This document shows positions 1-13,100 of a stretch of DNA of 64,000 nt, in pieces. Numbering within the stretch: position 1 is the first letter of the stretch; each line of letters begins with the position of its first letter. The DNA is from Parietaria judaica. Lineage: Eukaryota; Streptophyta; Magnoliopsida; Rosales; Urticaceae. The notes beneath the pieces are model-generated. The model searched no databases. It saw only the letters and a list, made by a program, of their open reading frames with translations, and had not been told where the DNA came from. The stretch is from assembly GCA_954871525.1 (NCBI GenBank), contig OX940861.1, positions 7,486,842-7,550,841 on the forward strand. The letters are read 5' to 3'. A program made the position numbers and the translations under genes.

Positions 1-1085
1 CATAGTGAGGCTCTGTTGAGCTTAGTGTCTCCATCAAAGCTTGCAGTTGATGCTACAAGAATATGAAGTAAAGTGAAATATCTAAATGAAAATTAAAACA
101 CAAGATGACATATATCTCGACTATAGGATACGTAGTCTGACTATATAGGTCACTAAATTTTTATTTTTCAAACCTCGTCCAATCTAAAATAGAAAGGAAT
201 GATATATTTTATTCAGATTGTCCTAGTTACAATATTTAGAATTCGTTCTCACCACCACCTTACAATCCTACAAAACTAGCTGAAAAAAAAATTAAAATAA
301 TAATTAGCCACATACCTTAAATCTTGATGCCACGGAAGAGAACTTGTATGATGATCTGGAGGATTCCTTTGGTAGTAACGGAAAGAGACCAGCAACTAGC
401 GAGCATTTGGAAGAAGACAACAAACTGCAGTGTTCTACCACAACATAGTCTCGATTTTTATCTAAAAAGGTCTCTGTATGATAAGTGACCTACAATAAAA
501 AAAAAAAGTAAAATACAAATGCATTTTAATCTTTTTATAACGCCAAGTTCCAAGGTATTACAGGTGGAAACAAATTTGAAAAATAACATGCCTTTCCAGC
601 ATAATGGGACATGCTGAAGTCTGTTTCAGAAAATTTTGCTTTCTCCAACCTCGGGTGTGATCGAAAATGCTGAAATAACTTCATTGAAAAGGTTTCATGG
701 GTAGATCTCGGGAACATGCTGCAAAAGTAAACAAATCAGGATAAGGACAAAGTTCAAACATACATAATGTAGAACTACACCCACCAATTTATATTGAAGG
801 ACACGAACTGTACCAAGCTTCGTCCAAGAGAGCGATGACTCCTATCGGTTTCTGCAGATGGAATTAGCTAAGGTCCATCATAAAGCGATAACAAGGAAAG
901 GACTATCTAATACATAATTTTCCTATCGCCAGAATTGGTCTTTTAAATTTTGATACAATAAAAGTTACCTTCTCAATCAAATCAAGTACATCTTGATTAT
1001 CTATAAACTCAATATAGCTCCAATTGATTTCTTCTTTTCTGTATTCCTCCTGCTCCATCTTGAACACATGCTGCAATAAAGGAAA

Positions 1086-1130
<45 letters not shown>

Positions 1131-4100
1131 CTGTATCTTCTGGGAATAAGGAAACAGAATCACGTACCTCGTTAAAGTGCTGCTGAAGCTTTTCATTCGC
1201 AAAGTTAATACAAAATTGCTCAAAACTAAGGAAAAGAAAAAAAAATACATTATGAGAATAAGCATTTTAAATATATCTTAACTCTCCAAAAAAAAAAATA
1301 CCCACTGAAACTCAGATAGATCAATCATAATTGACGAGTACTATTAGTCGACTACTATGAAGTTTGTATGATAAAAATTCTACAAGTAAATTAATAAACT
1401 TTTCTGTGACATAGAAGTCTTGAACTAATTTTTAGTCAACTTAATAAATAGATAATTATTCTAGATTTTATTTTCTCACGGATTCATCCCAAGAAAAACC
1501 AAAATAAAAATGACAATATACAAATTTATACAATTGCACTATAAAACAAAAATATAATACCATAAATTAAATCATCACATTACTGTCAGAGAAACTACCT
1601 ATTATCCTTAAAGCACTCGAAGCCATAAATGTCTAGGACTCCAATCTGTACTTTGGAATTCAAATCTTGCCCAACCGACCTATTAATTTTATCAACTAGC
1701 CTGTAAAGAGGGGGAATTTATCAGCAGAGTCTAACATAAATATGCTATATATATAAAATGGGGACTAAAAAACATATACCAGTCAAATAAACGTGCATAT
1801 ACAGTTTTTGCCAAAGCATCTCGACCAACAACAGCAGCATTACAGTCAAGAGCTTTTACAATGTTTCCTTCACGAGTTTGAATCGAACGTGTACACAATG
1901 TTGACAGCATGAGGTCTACGTCACACCTGATATATGAAACTATCTTCATTATTAATAAACATAATAAACATGTGAACTATCTTTTGGAGATAAAGAAAAG
2001 TAGGAAGTATTTTTTATTATCAATTATATTTGATAACTTAGTATAATTACAGCTAATTAGATAGGTTCCCTAGAAATAATGATTTATATAGACAAGTCAA
2101 TTATTATTAAATTTATTTAATAGCTGCACCAGCTAGAAATACTTACATCTCACTTACATAAAAAGATTTGCAGCCATCTGGAGATGAAATTTCGAGTTTT
2201 GATCTTTTAGAACAGATGAGTCATGCTCTTTCCCAGGAGAAAATTCAACGTTACCAAGATGGAGTATTCCAGCTAAGGTGCGAAAAATTGCTTCCTAATC
2301 ATATAAATTATGTCAGAAATAAACAAGAAACAAGTAGACCAAAAAAAAAAAAAAAAAAAAGCTATCTACAACACTATTGAAGTGGCATCTTGCAAAATCT
2401 TAAAACCTGGTCTTCATGGCTGATGCCGACAATATTCATTGCTCTCCTTGTCTTAATATATTCCTCTGCATTGCTAACTCCTTCCAGTTCATAGGTTTTA
2501 CTTTGATTCAAGTAATAGAAATGGCTCGGATGACCAAGCTGGTATTTTTCTGCATCCTAAACATACAAAAAACGATCAAACACGATAGAGAAGTGTATAC
2601 AACCAGTGACAGATTGAAGCATGTAGCATATAATTTATTCCATAATATATCAAAGTGCATGCCGGAAAAAAAAAAATTGGATGTATATTACTAGAGCATC
2701 ATACAGATATTTTGAAGTGATTTTACAGAGAAGAATAAACAGTTCATACAGCTTATTATATAAAACCAACAAACAGTGTAGAATGGTACATTCACTAAAA
2801 CACAGAGAGAGAGGTCTCACCCTTCCAGAAGCACACAACTGATAGAAACAGTGATAGTTCCTCTCGGGATTTGTTATTTGCACTACACGGGATCGCTCCA
2901 ACAGGTAAGTTCTAATTGCAGCACCGGATATTCTACCACTTGCATCAAACTGGATCTCAACAAACTTTCCAAAACGACTGCATTAAAAAAGCAGGGAGAG
3001 CAAACCAATAACGTAATTAGACTTCTCTGATAAAGAAATATTTAGCAGAAATATTTGAGTGGCTAAATGATAAACCTTGAGTTGTCATTTCTTACTGTCC
3101 TTGCATTGCCAAATGCCTCCAACAGTGGATTTGACTAAGAACAAACATTAAATTTCAATAAGTTCAAAAAACTAAATAAATTAAGGGTCATGTTCCCATT
3201 AGTACGATACAGAATGTCACACAATGATCGGTTCTTCGAGAAAAATATTTTAGTCTGAAAACTAATCTCTCATGTTATTTAGTATTTACGACAACAATCT
3301 CCCCCATCGACTAGGAAAATCTTACAAAGCTAAATGTTCTTTACTCAAAAACTTGTGTACACTTGTGTTTGTTATAAATTTTTAGTTATTGGACCGTATC
3401 AAGTGAAAAAAGTTTAGGATAACGTTACCTCAAGCACTTGTTGCTCAACTGTTCTATCGTCACTCGCAGCTCGCCCTCCTACATATGTAAGATACTGCAT
3501 AATCAATTTAGTAGTCTCAGTTTTGCCGGCCCCACTTTCTCCACTGACTAGTATAGACTGGCTCTTCCCTTCATTCACCATTGCCCTGAATTATTAAATC
3601 AAGAGTCTACCTCATGGTGTTAACTGGAACGGTAAATTATAATACATAAAGTGTATCACCATTTGATATTTCAAAAACATGATGGAAACCGACAGACCTA
3701 TATGAAGCATCAGCCACGGCAAACACATGAGGGCTCAGCTCCCCGAACGGAGCTCCTTTATATTGTTCCATCATGTGAATGTTGTATAAATGAGGAAGTT
3801 TTGTGAATGGATTTACTGCGATCAAAATGCTTCCCGTATACGTCTGTGAGAGATAAGATTATCCAAAATTACCACATTATGAAACACTGTTTAAAACTGA
3901 ATATTCAAACAGAATTCAACATCAGTTCACAACATTTCCATTGTTTTTTGCCGGGTATCAAAACCCTTCTATAATGCAGAACTGCCACGATCATCAAACT
4001 ATCGTATCGGTAAATCAATTGTACTTTCTTGATTCATTCTATAGATTATAAACAACGTGGAATTGCCAAGAGCAAGTCCGCAGTTCGCCGAAAATCAATC

Positions 4101-4649
4101 AGAACTGAAATTGATCAAAGAAATACTTCACTTCGATTCAACTAACATAACTAAACAACTACACGCATGAAAGTAAACCACTAACGTATATATCATTGAG
4201 AGCGTATCTCCTCTGAAGATTGTACAAAACCCCAGGCTCGTTCAAATACGTCAATTTCGTCATGTCGTCGACTCCACCGTGCTCGTCCTCGTCCGCATCC
4301 CTCGGGAAAAGCTTCTCCGGGAGAGTCAAAACCTAGAAATGGAAACAGATGAAGAAAACGTTCAAAAACAAAAATTCGCCACCGAACCAAAAGCAAGAAC
4401 CTCCCACCTTCTTCCCCGCGACCGTGACGACCTGAACTTGCTTGCCGACACAGTCGACGATTTCGGCCGCGGCCCAGGCCGAATCCCTGTCCTCGACCCA
4501 AACCTTGGAGCCTCTCCGAACGGTCATCTTCGGTTCCTGCGAGAGAGAAAGAGTGAGGAAACCCTAGAATCAGGAACCAGAAAGGCGAAGCAATCGGAGC
4601 CCTAAGATTCCGATGTCGGAGAGAGAGAGAGAGAGAGACTCACGGGCAT
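1..4649 (-). CDS. Myosin class XI heavy chain (XI-J-like), 5' part, cut by window edge
   Basis: Actin-based motor for organelle transport and cytoplasmic streaming. Only the N-terminal SH3-like region and much of the motor domain lie here, in many small exons; the rest of the head, IQ motifs, coiled coil and globular tail are beyond position 1. Visible from 5' to 3': the beta-barrel start [12 protein letters not shown] (about 4480-4510), [20 protein letters not shown] (about 4200-4265), [15 protein letters not shown] (about 3780-3830), the P-loop GESGAGKT (about 3527-3550), [20 protein letters not shown] (about 2840-2900), [15 protein letters not shown] (about 1780-1825) and [18 protein letters not shown] (about 660-717). 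I prefer a start at 4649: ATG CCC is followed by a GTGAGT donor and joins in frame to the exon at about 4536 (GAACCGAAG then ATG). The alternative start is the ATG at 4527. Wording around [16 protein letters not shown] and CTRSI recalls the XI-J group; the subclass is an inference. Confidence 0.93.
1089..1128. repeat. (TA)n microsatellite in a myosin intron
   Basis: About 18 TA dinucleotides in a row, inside an intron of the myosin gene. Likely length-polymorphic. Confidence 0.9.
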
Positions 4650-5296
4650 GACTTTCTGGTGAATTTTGGATTCCCGCCCTAACTGACAATACGACTCAAA
4701 ATTCAGGGGAACTGCCCAGCTTCCTTTGCTGTAACGTCACCGACACGTCATAATTATTTTTATTTTTCATTTATTTTTTTTATCCCCGTGGCGGGTTATG
4801 TGCACAAAAAGCTAAAGGAAATTTCGCTGTGTTTTGGACCGTTTGATTCAGAATATATCACAGAAATACTAACATTATTATTTCCGTCTTTTGGGCTTAT
4901 GATTGTCATAAATTAACCTGTTCAACCGTTACGTGTATTAGTTAGTTATACTTATAATCAAATTATACATTTAGAGAAAGATTGATCTGGATTGTAGACT
5001 ATTTATACTCTAATTGAATCTTTTTAAATTGGCGTTGAATTTATTTGCCCTAGAAACGAGTGTTCGGAATGCCGATGGGAGCTGCCCGCACGACTCTCCG
5101 GCCAGAATTCTCGTATAACCGGCTGCCGATATAAATTACTATTTTTGGACATGTGGACAAGTTTTACGTGATTTTTTGGTGTTGATCGTGTAAATTTGTT
5201 TTTGGGCTTCAAAGAATAGACACTTCAAAAAAATTGTATGCATGTGGTGGGCTATGAAGCCACACTCCAAAGATTTATTTTATTGAGTTTTTTTTA
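4650..5296. other. Myosin upstream region
   Basis: AT-rich flank between the myosin start and the transposon at 5297. A GA run (4618-4639) overlaps the myosin 5' region and first intron donor. No coding sequence recognised. Promoter elements are presumably here, but none can be singled out. Confidence 0.4.
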
Positions 5297-6331
5297 GGGT
5301 AAATGAAGCAAATGCCCATTTGTAACACAACGTTTCAGAAAAATGCTCATTTCTATTTTTGGTCAAAATAACCACCAACAAAATAAATTGAAGACCAATA
5401 TACCCTTTTAATTTTCTGGCGTTATTTTTAATGAGCTGTAAATAAATGACGTGTTTTATTTAATTAATTAAATTTAAGAAAATATTCTGTATAAACTCGT
5501 TGAATTTGAATGAAAAACAGTTTTTATCCTAAAAAGTAGCAAATATAATTGACTATATTCATCTTCTCATCCAATTCCACGTTTTGATATATTTTTTTGA
5601 TTTAAAAAGGATTATAATCAAAATATATTATTCCTTAATTGTAGCAACAAATGAGATCGAATATTGACCCCTATTTTTTATGAAGTTTATTTGATATTAA
5701 CAATTCAAATAAATAACCAAAATAAATAACACCTAAAATAAATAAAAAAAACAATTAAAAATTAAAAATTAATTTAAAATCGTTGGTTTTTTAATAACCA
5801 ATATTCTTAGAAGCAGTTTTTGTAAATACAAAACTGCAAGCATATTTACTCATGTAATTTCGTAACTATAAATACAAAAAACCGTAACTAAATAATTTGT
5901 AATAATTAATTATTCACGAATCAGTAATTATATTTAAGTACCTATATCTATGATTCTATATTTACGTAACTATATTTAGGATTCTCTATTTTTACGCAAT
6001 TATATTTATGGTTTTGTATTTTTATGTAACTACATTTACGATTCTATATTTACGTAATTATGTTTACGATTCTATAGTTACAATTTTGTATTTTGACGTA
6101 ACTATATTTACTATTCATTGTCCCATGTACAGAAATCAAAGGTTTAAAAGGAATTAAACACACAATAATCCAAGAATCTCACACGTAACGTAATTGTTGG
6201 TGAGTATATTTACGTATATTTAAAAAATTGTAAATATATTTACGAAATTTTATTAAAATGTTAATCTGTTGAACTGTAAATATAATTACGAAAAGCAGTA
6301 AATAAATTTACAGTTTATAGTTATACAATTT

Positions 6332-6638
6332 CTGAATGATGGTGTTCTCCTGCCTGGTGAACACATTCGCCGAAAACCCTAGCTTGGTCAAGAAGCCGGT
6401 CCACAACTTGACGAAGAACAACCCGAGCAGGCCGACGACGATGTTGAGCGAGGAGATGATCGCGACAGTGAGGTTGAGCTTGTGCGTGATTATGCATAAG
6501 AGAGCTCTCAGGATCACAGTCACCACCTAGTCCTCGGATCGTGATCTGATACTCCTACTCCGGGATCACTACATCGTCTCCGACCGATCCGACGGCCGTG
6601 ATCTTCTCCAGTGAGTCGCCGAGCAGCGGCTCCGATAA
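6332..6638 (-). pseudogene. Fragment of a YSL (oligopeptide-transporter family) gene, N-terminal exon, disrupted
   Basis: Read on the minus strand, about 100 residues match the N-terminus of Yellow Stripe-Like metal-nicotianamine transporters. The order is an acidic leader containing SLEKI, then YQITIRGL, then HKLNLTVAI, SSLNIVVGLLGLFFVKLWTG and FTRQENTIIQ, ending at what looks like an exon boundary. It is broken in two ways: a TAG stop lies just before YQITIRGL, and one extra base shifts the frame between RGL and VVTVILRALL (about 6528-6532). No other YSL exons are nearby and it sits between transposon-like inverted ends, so it is best read as a captured gene piece. The family is named from well-known YSL motifs; the member is not determined. 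Confidence 0.75.
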
Positions 6639-7192
6639 CTACAATTCGATAATTGTATTTATCAAACTGTAACTTTAAATACGAAATTGTAAAATCAAAT
6701 TCGATATTGTAACTGTAATTACCAATATACAATTCAGTGTTTGTGTCTACGTCCTTAACACATCGGCTCGTGGCTTGTTGGATTCCCATGAAATTATACG
6801 AAACTGAAATTACCAATTGCAATTAAAAACACAAACACATACCAAACAAAAATTACACAGATTGAATCATTGTCAAAAACCTAGTGCAACCCTTTTAATA
6901 ACATCGATTGAAAGTAATTATTGTAAAAAACCTAGTGCAAACCTTTCAAAAACCTAGTGCAAATGTGTGTATATATATATATATATATATCAATTTTAAA
7001 CTGTAATTTAAAGTACCAACGATTCTGTAAATACATATGCGAATATTAGAATAAATATATCAAATATACAAAATTTTGATCTTACTGATTGTATTTGGAC
7101 AGAGAGAGGAAAAGAATGACTAATACCTTGGCGGTGGATAATGTGCGCTCGGTGGATTGCGCGTCGATCAATGCGGACTAGGGGACGGCACG

Positions 7193-7325
7193 GCACGACA
7201 AGCGGAGAGGAGGTGACGGCAATGGAGAGAAGGTAACAGCGAGCGGAGAGGAGGTGACAGTGAGCGGAATGGCGAACGGAGAGGATGTGACGGTGATCGG
7301 AGAGGGTTGACGGCGAGTCGATGGT
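7193..7325. repeat. GC-rich degenerate tandem repeat (about 20-30 bp unit)
   Basis: Repeated variants of GCGGAGAGGAGGTGACGG, five or six copies, some diverged. It lies inside the putative Pack-MULE. It could be a small minisatellite or part of captured GC-rich host DNA. Confidence 0.6.
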
Positions 7326-7574
7326 GAGAGAAGAGGAAGACGATAAATATACGATAGAGAAAAGTGGTTGAGAAATTAATTTTTGAATTTGAATTAATTA
7401 TTAAAATGTCAACCGTCATTAATGCTGGTTTTAAATTTCGAAATAAAAATTATTAATAAATAATTAAAACGAAAATTAGAAATTGTAATTAGTCTTAGGG
7501 TTAAAATGGTCCAAAATAGTTTATTAATGGGCACAAAATAATTGTTTGAAACTATGAGCATTTTTCATAAACCT

Positions 7575-8910
7575 TAAGTGGTTTTTGGGCAGTTTGTTGG
7601 TTTTCTATTTTTTATTATTATTGTTATTTACTTGGGTTTTTAACGTTAGTTAATGGAATTTTGTAGGTGTGCCACTATGACTATCCATTGTTGTTATTTA
7701 TGACTTATTTGATATTCTTATCCAGCTATTGACTTTTCGAATTTTGAATTTGAAATTATGGAGGCGTTGCAGTATTTGCAGGGCATATGAATATGATATG
7801 ATTGTTTCTATTGATCATCACAAGGCAATCCCATAAAATAAATCAATAGAATAATCATATTTTCATACTGATCGTCTTTCATTGCAAAATTAATGAAGAA
7901 TTAGCTATTTTTTATGTTCATTTTTAAACAACTTTCGGAATCGGGTCCACGATGATGGTCGGTTCTTATTTGAGCTTCGTAACTGGCACCAGCTATTTAT
8001 GTTTTTGTAGAACAAATAAATTGTTGGGACTTTTCAAATTAGGTAATCTAAGATTCCGGTCTTGCAAGTCTAAAGTAAGGGCGGGGCGTGGTCCAGACTC
8101 CATATAATAGACGAAAAATATGAGTCCAGTTTTTTTTTATAGATCAAAATGAAACTGTATTAAGAAGTGACGAGAAAAAACTAGCATTAATGAAGGATTC
8201 TATCTTGGGCGATCCTAGGCCACAAATGGGAAGAAATCACGAAGGAAGGCTTCAAAGAGTGATGAGACAGAATTCGGGGGTCAACTTCACCGTTTATGTC
8301 AAATGGCGACCTAATTTAATACCCCGACTTGTTTATTGTATTTTCTCATATTTGATAGTATCTTGGCTATCTGCCTATAATAATGGTGTTATTCGAACAT
8401 CGTACGACACCATTAGTTGACGTGGTTTACTTTTGTAATTGGTGTTTTGGTCCCTCAAACGACACTAATACCCCTCAAGGATCGTACGACAACTTCACAA
8501 GAAGACAAAACCAGGTACAAAATTTCGCGAAAATCGCTCGATTTTCGCACCGACGACAACCCTCTCGTTTGGCTGTCGTTTTACCAAATGTTGAGAATTT
8601 CGCAACGACATTTGCTAAAACTATCGTGTGTCGTTTTTTGCCTGCAAACGACGAAAAGTGGTTGGAATTTAGATTTCGGCAAAAATACGAATTAAACTTT
8701 GGGCAAAAACAATTATACTCACACAAGAGCACCCCACCCCGCCACGTCACGTCCGGCCGGCGGCGCGTGCGTGTGGTGGTGTAACATTTGTGTGAATCCT
8801 CCCCCATCCACAAAATCCTATGACCCAAAGGGCCCAAGCTTTTGTCCCTAATATTTGGTATATAAATATCACCAAACTCTTGTCATCTATCAATGTGGGA
8901 CTTTTTGTTA
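7575..8910. other. Intergenic, no gene recognised
   Basis: AT-rich DNA with a more GC-rich stretch at about 8400-8840 that repeats phrases such as ATCGTACGACA and CGACGACAA. Short open frames here match no family I know. May be decayed transposon sequence. Confidence 0.35.
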
Positions 8911-8924
8911 TTCAACTAATATCA

Positions 8925-9240
8925 CACATTCACACTTAACATACACATACACTTCACCTAATAATTTAACTTAATATTACACATTTCAAATAATATTATA
9001 CACCTAACATACATATTAACTTCACCTAACATACATATACACTTAATATACATTTTCATTTAATATTATACACTTCAACTAATATTAAATTTGTTAACAT
9101 ACATATACAATTAACATGCATATTCACTTAATATTACACACTTAATTAACATACATATTCACTTCACATAATAATTTGACTTAATATTATACACTTAAAC
9201 TAATAAAGTGACTTAATATTACACATTTCACCTACATATT
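8925..9240. repeat. Degenerate AT-rich tandem repeat
   Basis: Irregular repetition of CACTTAATATTACACATT and AACATACATATACACTT-like blocks over about 300 bp. The copies are imperfect, with spacing of about 30-60 bp. A GC-richer patch with repeated CGGTATGC/GGCATGC words follows at 9355-9520. Confidence 0.6.
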
Positions 9241-10164
9241 TAAGTTACAAATGTGTTTTGTTGTATATAATTATGTCTTGTATTTATTAAATATGTAGTT
9301 TTGAATCTATATAAATATCTTGCTTAAATACTCAAATATTTTTTACAAAATATCTATCGAAAACCCCATCGGCATGCGGTATGCCCATGCGAAAAGTGCG
9401 GTATATGCGGTATGCGGCATGCCTTTTTTTCCGATTTGCCCATCGACATACCCATCGGCAAGCGATATATCCGTAAAACGGAAATGCGAAACGAAATCGG
9501 CAAGCGGTATTTTAAACCTTGGACAGAACTATAACTCATAAAAATTACAGCCAGGCAAAAGAGTTCAATTCTTGAGTTCTCTTTTTCTTTGGTAGTGAAG
9601 TTATTTTCAGAAAATGTCGCTAAAATTTGAATTTTTCAGTTCAATTCTTGAGTTCTTTTTTCTGTAATTACAGCCAGGTAGTGAAGTTCAATTCTTATAT
9701 TCCATTTTTTTTTTTTTTTTGGCAGAAAAGCCCTCTTAATTCCTGGGCTAAAAGAGGGCTATTTCTGCCAAAATAATAAATATCAGATACAAAGTGCACT
9801 GATAAAATTTAGTAGATAGAAAGAGAACAGAAACAAGTTTTCTCATTTAAAAACTTGATCGTTATAAGTTATAACAGAGTCCTTTAAAAAAAAATAAAAA
9901 ATATCGACCCAATCTTTTGTGCAGAGGAACAGGGAAAGAAATGGGGTGTCGCATTTACCTTCACTGCCCTTGCCCCACGTTACAATTAACACGCAAACGC
10001 CAAACCCAGAGGTCATTTACTTTCCTTTCAACCAATTTACACTGTCCCAGAGAAAGCGATAACACAACATTCATTTCGCCCACGACTTTTCTTTATACAA
10101 AATGGTCAACGTCCTTACTTTGACTTTTCTTTTACCCTAATAATTTTATACTTTTTATTTATTT

Positions 10165-13100
10165 TTACTGAGTACTGCTGTTCTGGGAAATCACCTCTCC
10201 GAACTTGAGGAAGAGCTGCGCGTCGGAGGTGCTCATGGAGGGGCAGTTGATCAGGTGGGGCGTCTCGAGTTTCGCGTACTCGTCCACGTAGCACGAAACT
10301 TTCCCGGCTGGCAAAAGCGATGACATAACCGCCTTTGCCGGCGCGGGTACCGGCGTAAGGCTGTCGAGGACGCGCGTCACCTCGTGCATTGTCGGCCGGT
10401 CCGTCGGCTGTCGCTTGGCGCAGAGGAGCGCCAGCTGGAAGAGCTTCCTCACTGCCCCGAGGTCTTGACATGTAGCGGTAATCTCGGGATCTACCGTCTC
10501 CATCACCGCATCGCTCGCCGTTTTCGATAAGATCTATGCGAAAAGTCAGCCTTTTTCATGAGAAAAAATGGATAATTACGGTTTCGATATTAGATTGGAG
10601 AAAGACTAACCAGATGATGAAGATTGCATTCGTTTTCGACAGCTTTTCTTCCGGTGAGCAGCTCCAGGAGGACAATGCCGTAGCTGTAGACGTCGGATTT
10701 CTCGGTGAGACGCGAGGTTCGAGCGTATTCGGGATCAATGTACCCGATTGTTCCCAAGACGTACGTTGAGGTGTATGATTTGGTGACACATAGGCTCTTT
10801 GCAATCCCGAAGTCGGTAAGGTGAGCTTCAAAATCTTTGTCGAGAAGAATGTTCGAGGATTTGACGTCGCGGTGGATGATCCGGAGGCTGCAATCGTGGT
10901 GGAGATACGACAGTCCTTGCGCTGCGCCGAGCGCGATCTTCAGGCGCGTGTCCCAGTCGAGCTTCTTCTTCTTCGCCGGACCTAACAGAATTAAGGCATT
11001 ATCAGTTTTGGTACTCTAGAATGTAACGGAACCGCCACGGCTATGGAAGCTCTGTTTACCATGAAGGAGGTCCCAGAGGCTTCCGTTTTCCATGTAGTCG
11101 TAGAAAAGGAGATTTCCCGAGGGAGACAGAGAGTAGCCTTGGAGGCCGACGAGGTTTCTATGCTTGACGCTTCCAACGATCTCGAGCTCGGTTTCGAATT
11201 CCTTGATACACTGAGGGTAGTGAGAGTAAAGGCGCTTGATAGCCACGGGCTTGCAGTTCTTGAGGATGCATTTGTACACCGTGCTCGACGCCCCGTACCC
11301 GATTATGTACTTCTCGCTGAGATTCTCCGTCATCCTCATGATGTCCTCGTACACGTGGAGAGCCATGTTCATGTGCAGGATCACCAGCTTCGGCATCGAG
11401 TAACTCACGGCTGATTCAGAAATGTTTTTTAGGACAATGGGAACCATGATCTTTCGAGTTTTTGAGATTTGTACCCGGAAATTGCGAACCTGGTTTGTCA
11501 AGCGAGCCGTCTGCGAACGGCGTTGGGTTGCTGGGCCGGCATGCAGCTACTAAGATCATGAGAAGAATCACCAGGGCGCCGAGAGCAATTCCTAGAATGG
11601 CTGCTTTCGAGATTGTGACTGCAACATAGACAAGAATAATTCGAAAGACATCAGCCGAGAACACGTATGGCAAATCGCGAAGTTTGTATTCCCGTTTCAT
11701 ATCATCGTGCTTTACCCCTCTCTGTTGAATGAGACGCATGACACGGTGAGCTCAGCCAGTAGCCACAGAGACCAGGGTTTCCAATAAAGCTACATAAAAA
11801 TAAAAAAATCATAAGTAAATTTATAAACAAGAAGATGAGAACGTTAAAACAGTTCATACATGAAAAGTCTTCCAACCGTATACCTTTCGGGCGAAAACCT
11901 TGAGAAGTTATTACCGGTCGGAACATTGCCAACTAAATTGTTGAAAGAAACATTTCTGGGCAGATTTATCAGATATTACGATTAGGAAGAGACAAGATAC
12001 GGAGAATAAAAGTGTTCTTCGATGGAAATAACTTACAGTACGGAAAGGCTAAGGCAGTTGCTCAGTGACGCCACATCGCCTGATATGTTATTGTATTCCA
12101 GTCTCCTGCGAAATCAAGCATGGAATCATTAATAACACAAGCTGTAAGTTTGGCAATGTTAAATGTAAGAAACCTTGGGAATTTGGTACTTACAACGCGA
12201 ACATGTTTTGGAGCTGAGTAAGTTCTTGAGGTATTGATCCAGAAAGGCGGTTGCGAGAAAGATCTCTGCAGTGAAACAAAAAAAAAAGCCCGAGATTACA
12301 GAAACTCAGTGAATTCAATCTATAAAGAGTTGATCAATTAACTTGAAGAAGATGCAATAATTGCATACATTTCCATGACACTTCTTAGATTGCCGAACTC
12401 GACTGGAATAACTCCAACTAAGTGATTTCTGCTCAAATTTCTACACCATTCATAATTTTATGTCAGTAAACGAAGAGAAAGAAACAGAGAAACCCCAAAT
12501 GAGTAGTGAAACTCACAGCTTCAAGAGGTGCTCCAAATCACCAAGCGATGCCGGTATTGAACCATTAATTTCATTGTTCGAAAGATCTCTGAATTTTAGG
12601 CATAAGCAAAAGTTAGAAAGTAAGCATATAATCACGTAAATAAATTCAAAACAGTTAACACTTACAAAGTGTCCAAATTACCGATCCGAGATAGCTCAAT
12701 TGGAATGGGGCCTTCGAGATTGTTTGACGAGAGATTTCTGAAAACGTTTGGGGAACAATTTTAGCGTACGCTTAAAAGAAATAAAGAATTTGAGAGAAAT
12801 CGTTATTCTTACAGATATGTCATGCTCTCCAGCTTCTGGAAAGCAGTCAAGATAGTTCCGGTAAGCTTGTTCCCGTGAACGTTTCTGAAATCAAAGCAAG
12901 TCAACATAAACAAAAGTATAGAGCTTCTGAACTATTAAAGCAGTCTCTGTTATCAATACTCACAGGCTATTAAGATTAGTACATGAACTAAGATTCTCCG
13001 GTATAGGCCCTTCAAGATTGTTGTTAGCAACATTTCTGAAAGATAAAAAAGAGTTAACTTTACCGATATGACATTAAGAGAAGTTCTTACTTCAGATTTC

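Larger units (their letters stand above)
5297..7574. mobile_element. Putative non-autonomous Mutator-like element with captured host DNA (Pack-MULE type)
   Basis: The two ends are diverged inverted copies. The left end (from GGGTAAATGAAGCAAATGCC, with AATGCTCATTT and GGTCAAAAT inside) matches the reverse complement of the right end (AATGGTCCAAAATAG, AATGGGCAC, ATGAGCATTTTTCATAAACC) over roughly 80-100 bp. The GGG start and the tract that follows resemble the termini of the MULEs at 26550, 28824, 47108 and 60631. The interior holds a broken YSL exon at 6332-6638, a GC-rich repeat near 7200 and AT-rich filler, but no transposase. I could not find a convincing 9-bp target duplication, so the exact ends and superfamily are uncertain. 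The insert may be old. Confidence 0.5.

Noticed and set aside
5288..7583. A 9-bp target duplication around the YSL-carrying element
   Set aside because: The adjacent 9-mers do not match, so the Mutator label for this element stays tentative.
8925..9240. CRISPR-like array
   Set aside because: The repeats are irregular and AT-rich with no constant repeat or unique spacers, and the DNA is plant nuclear.
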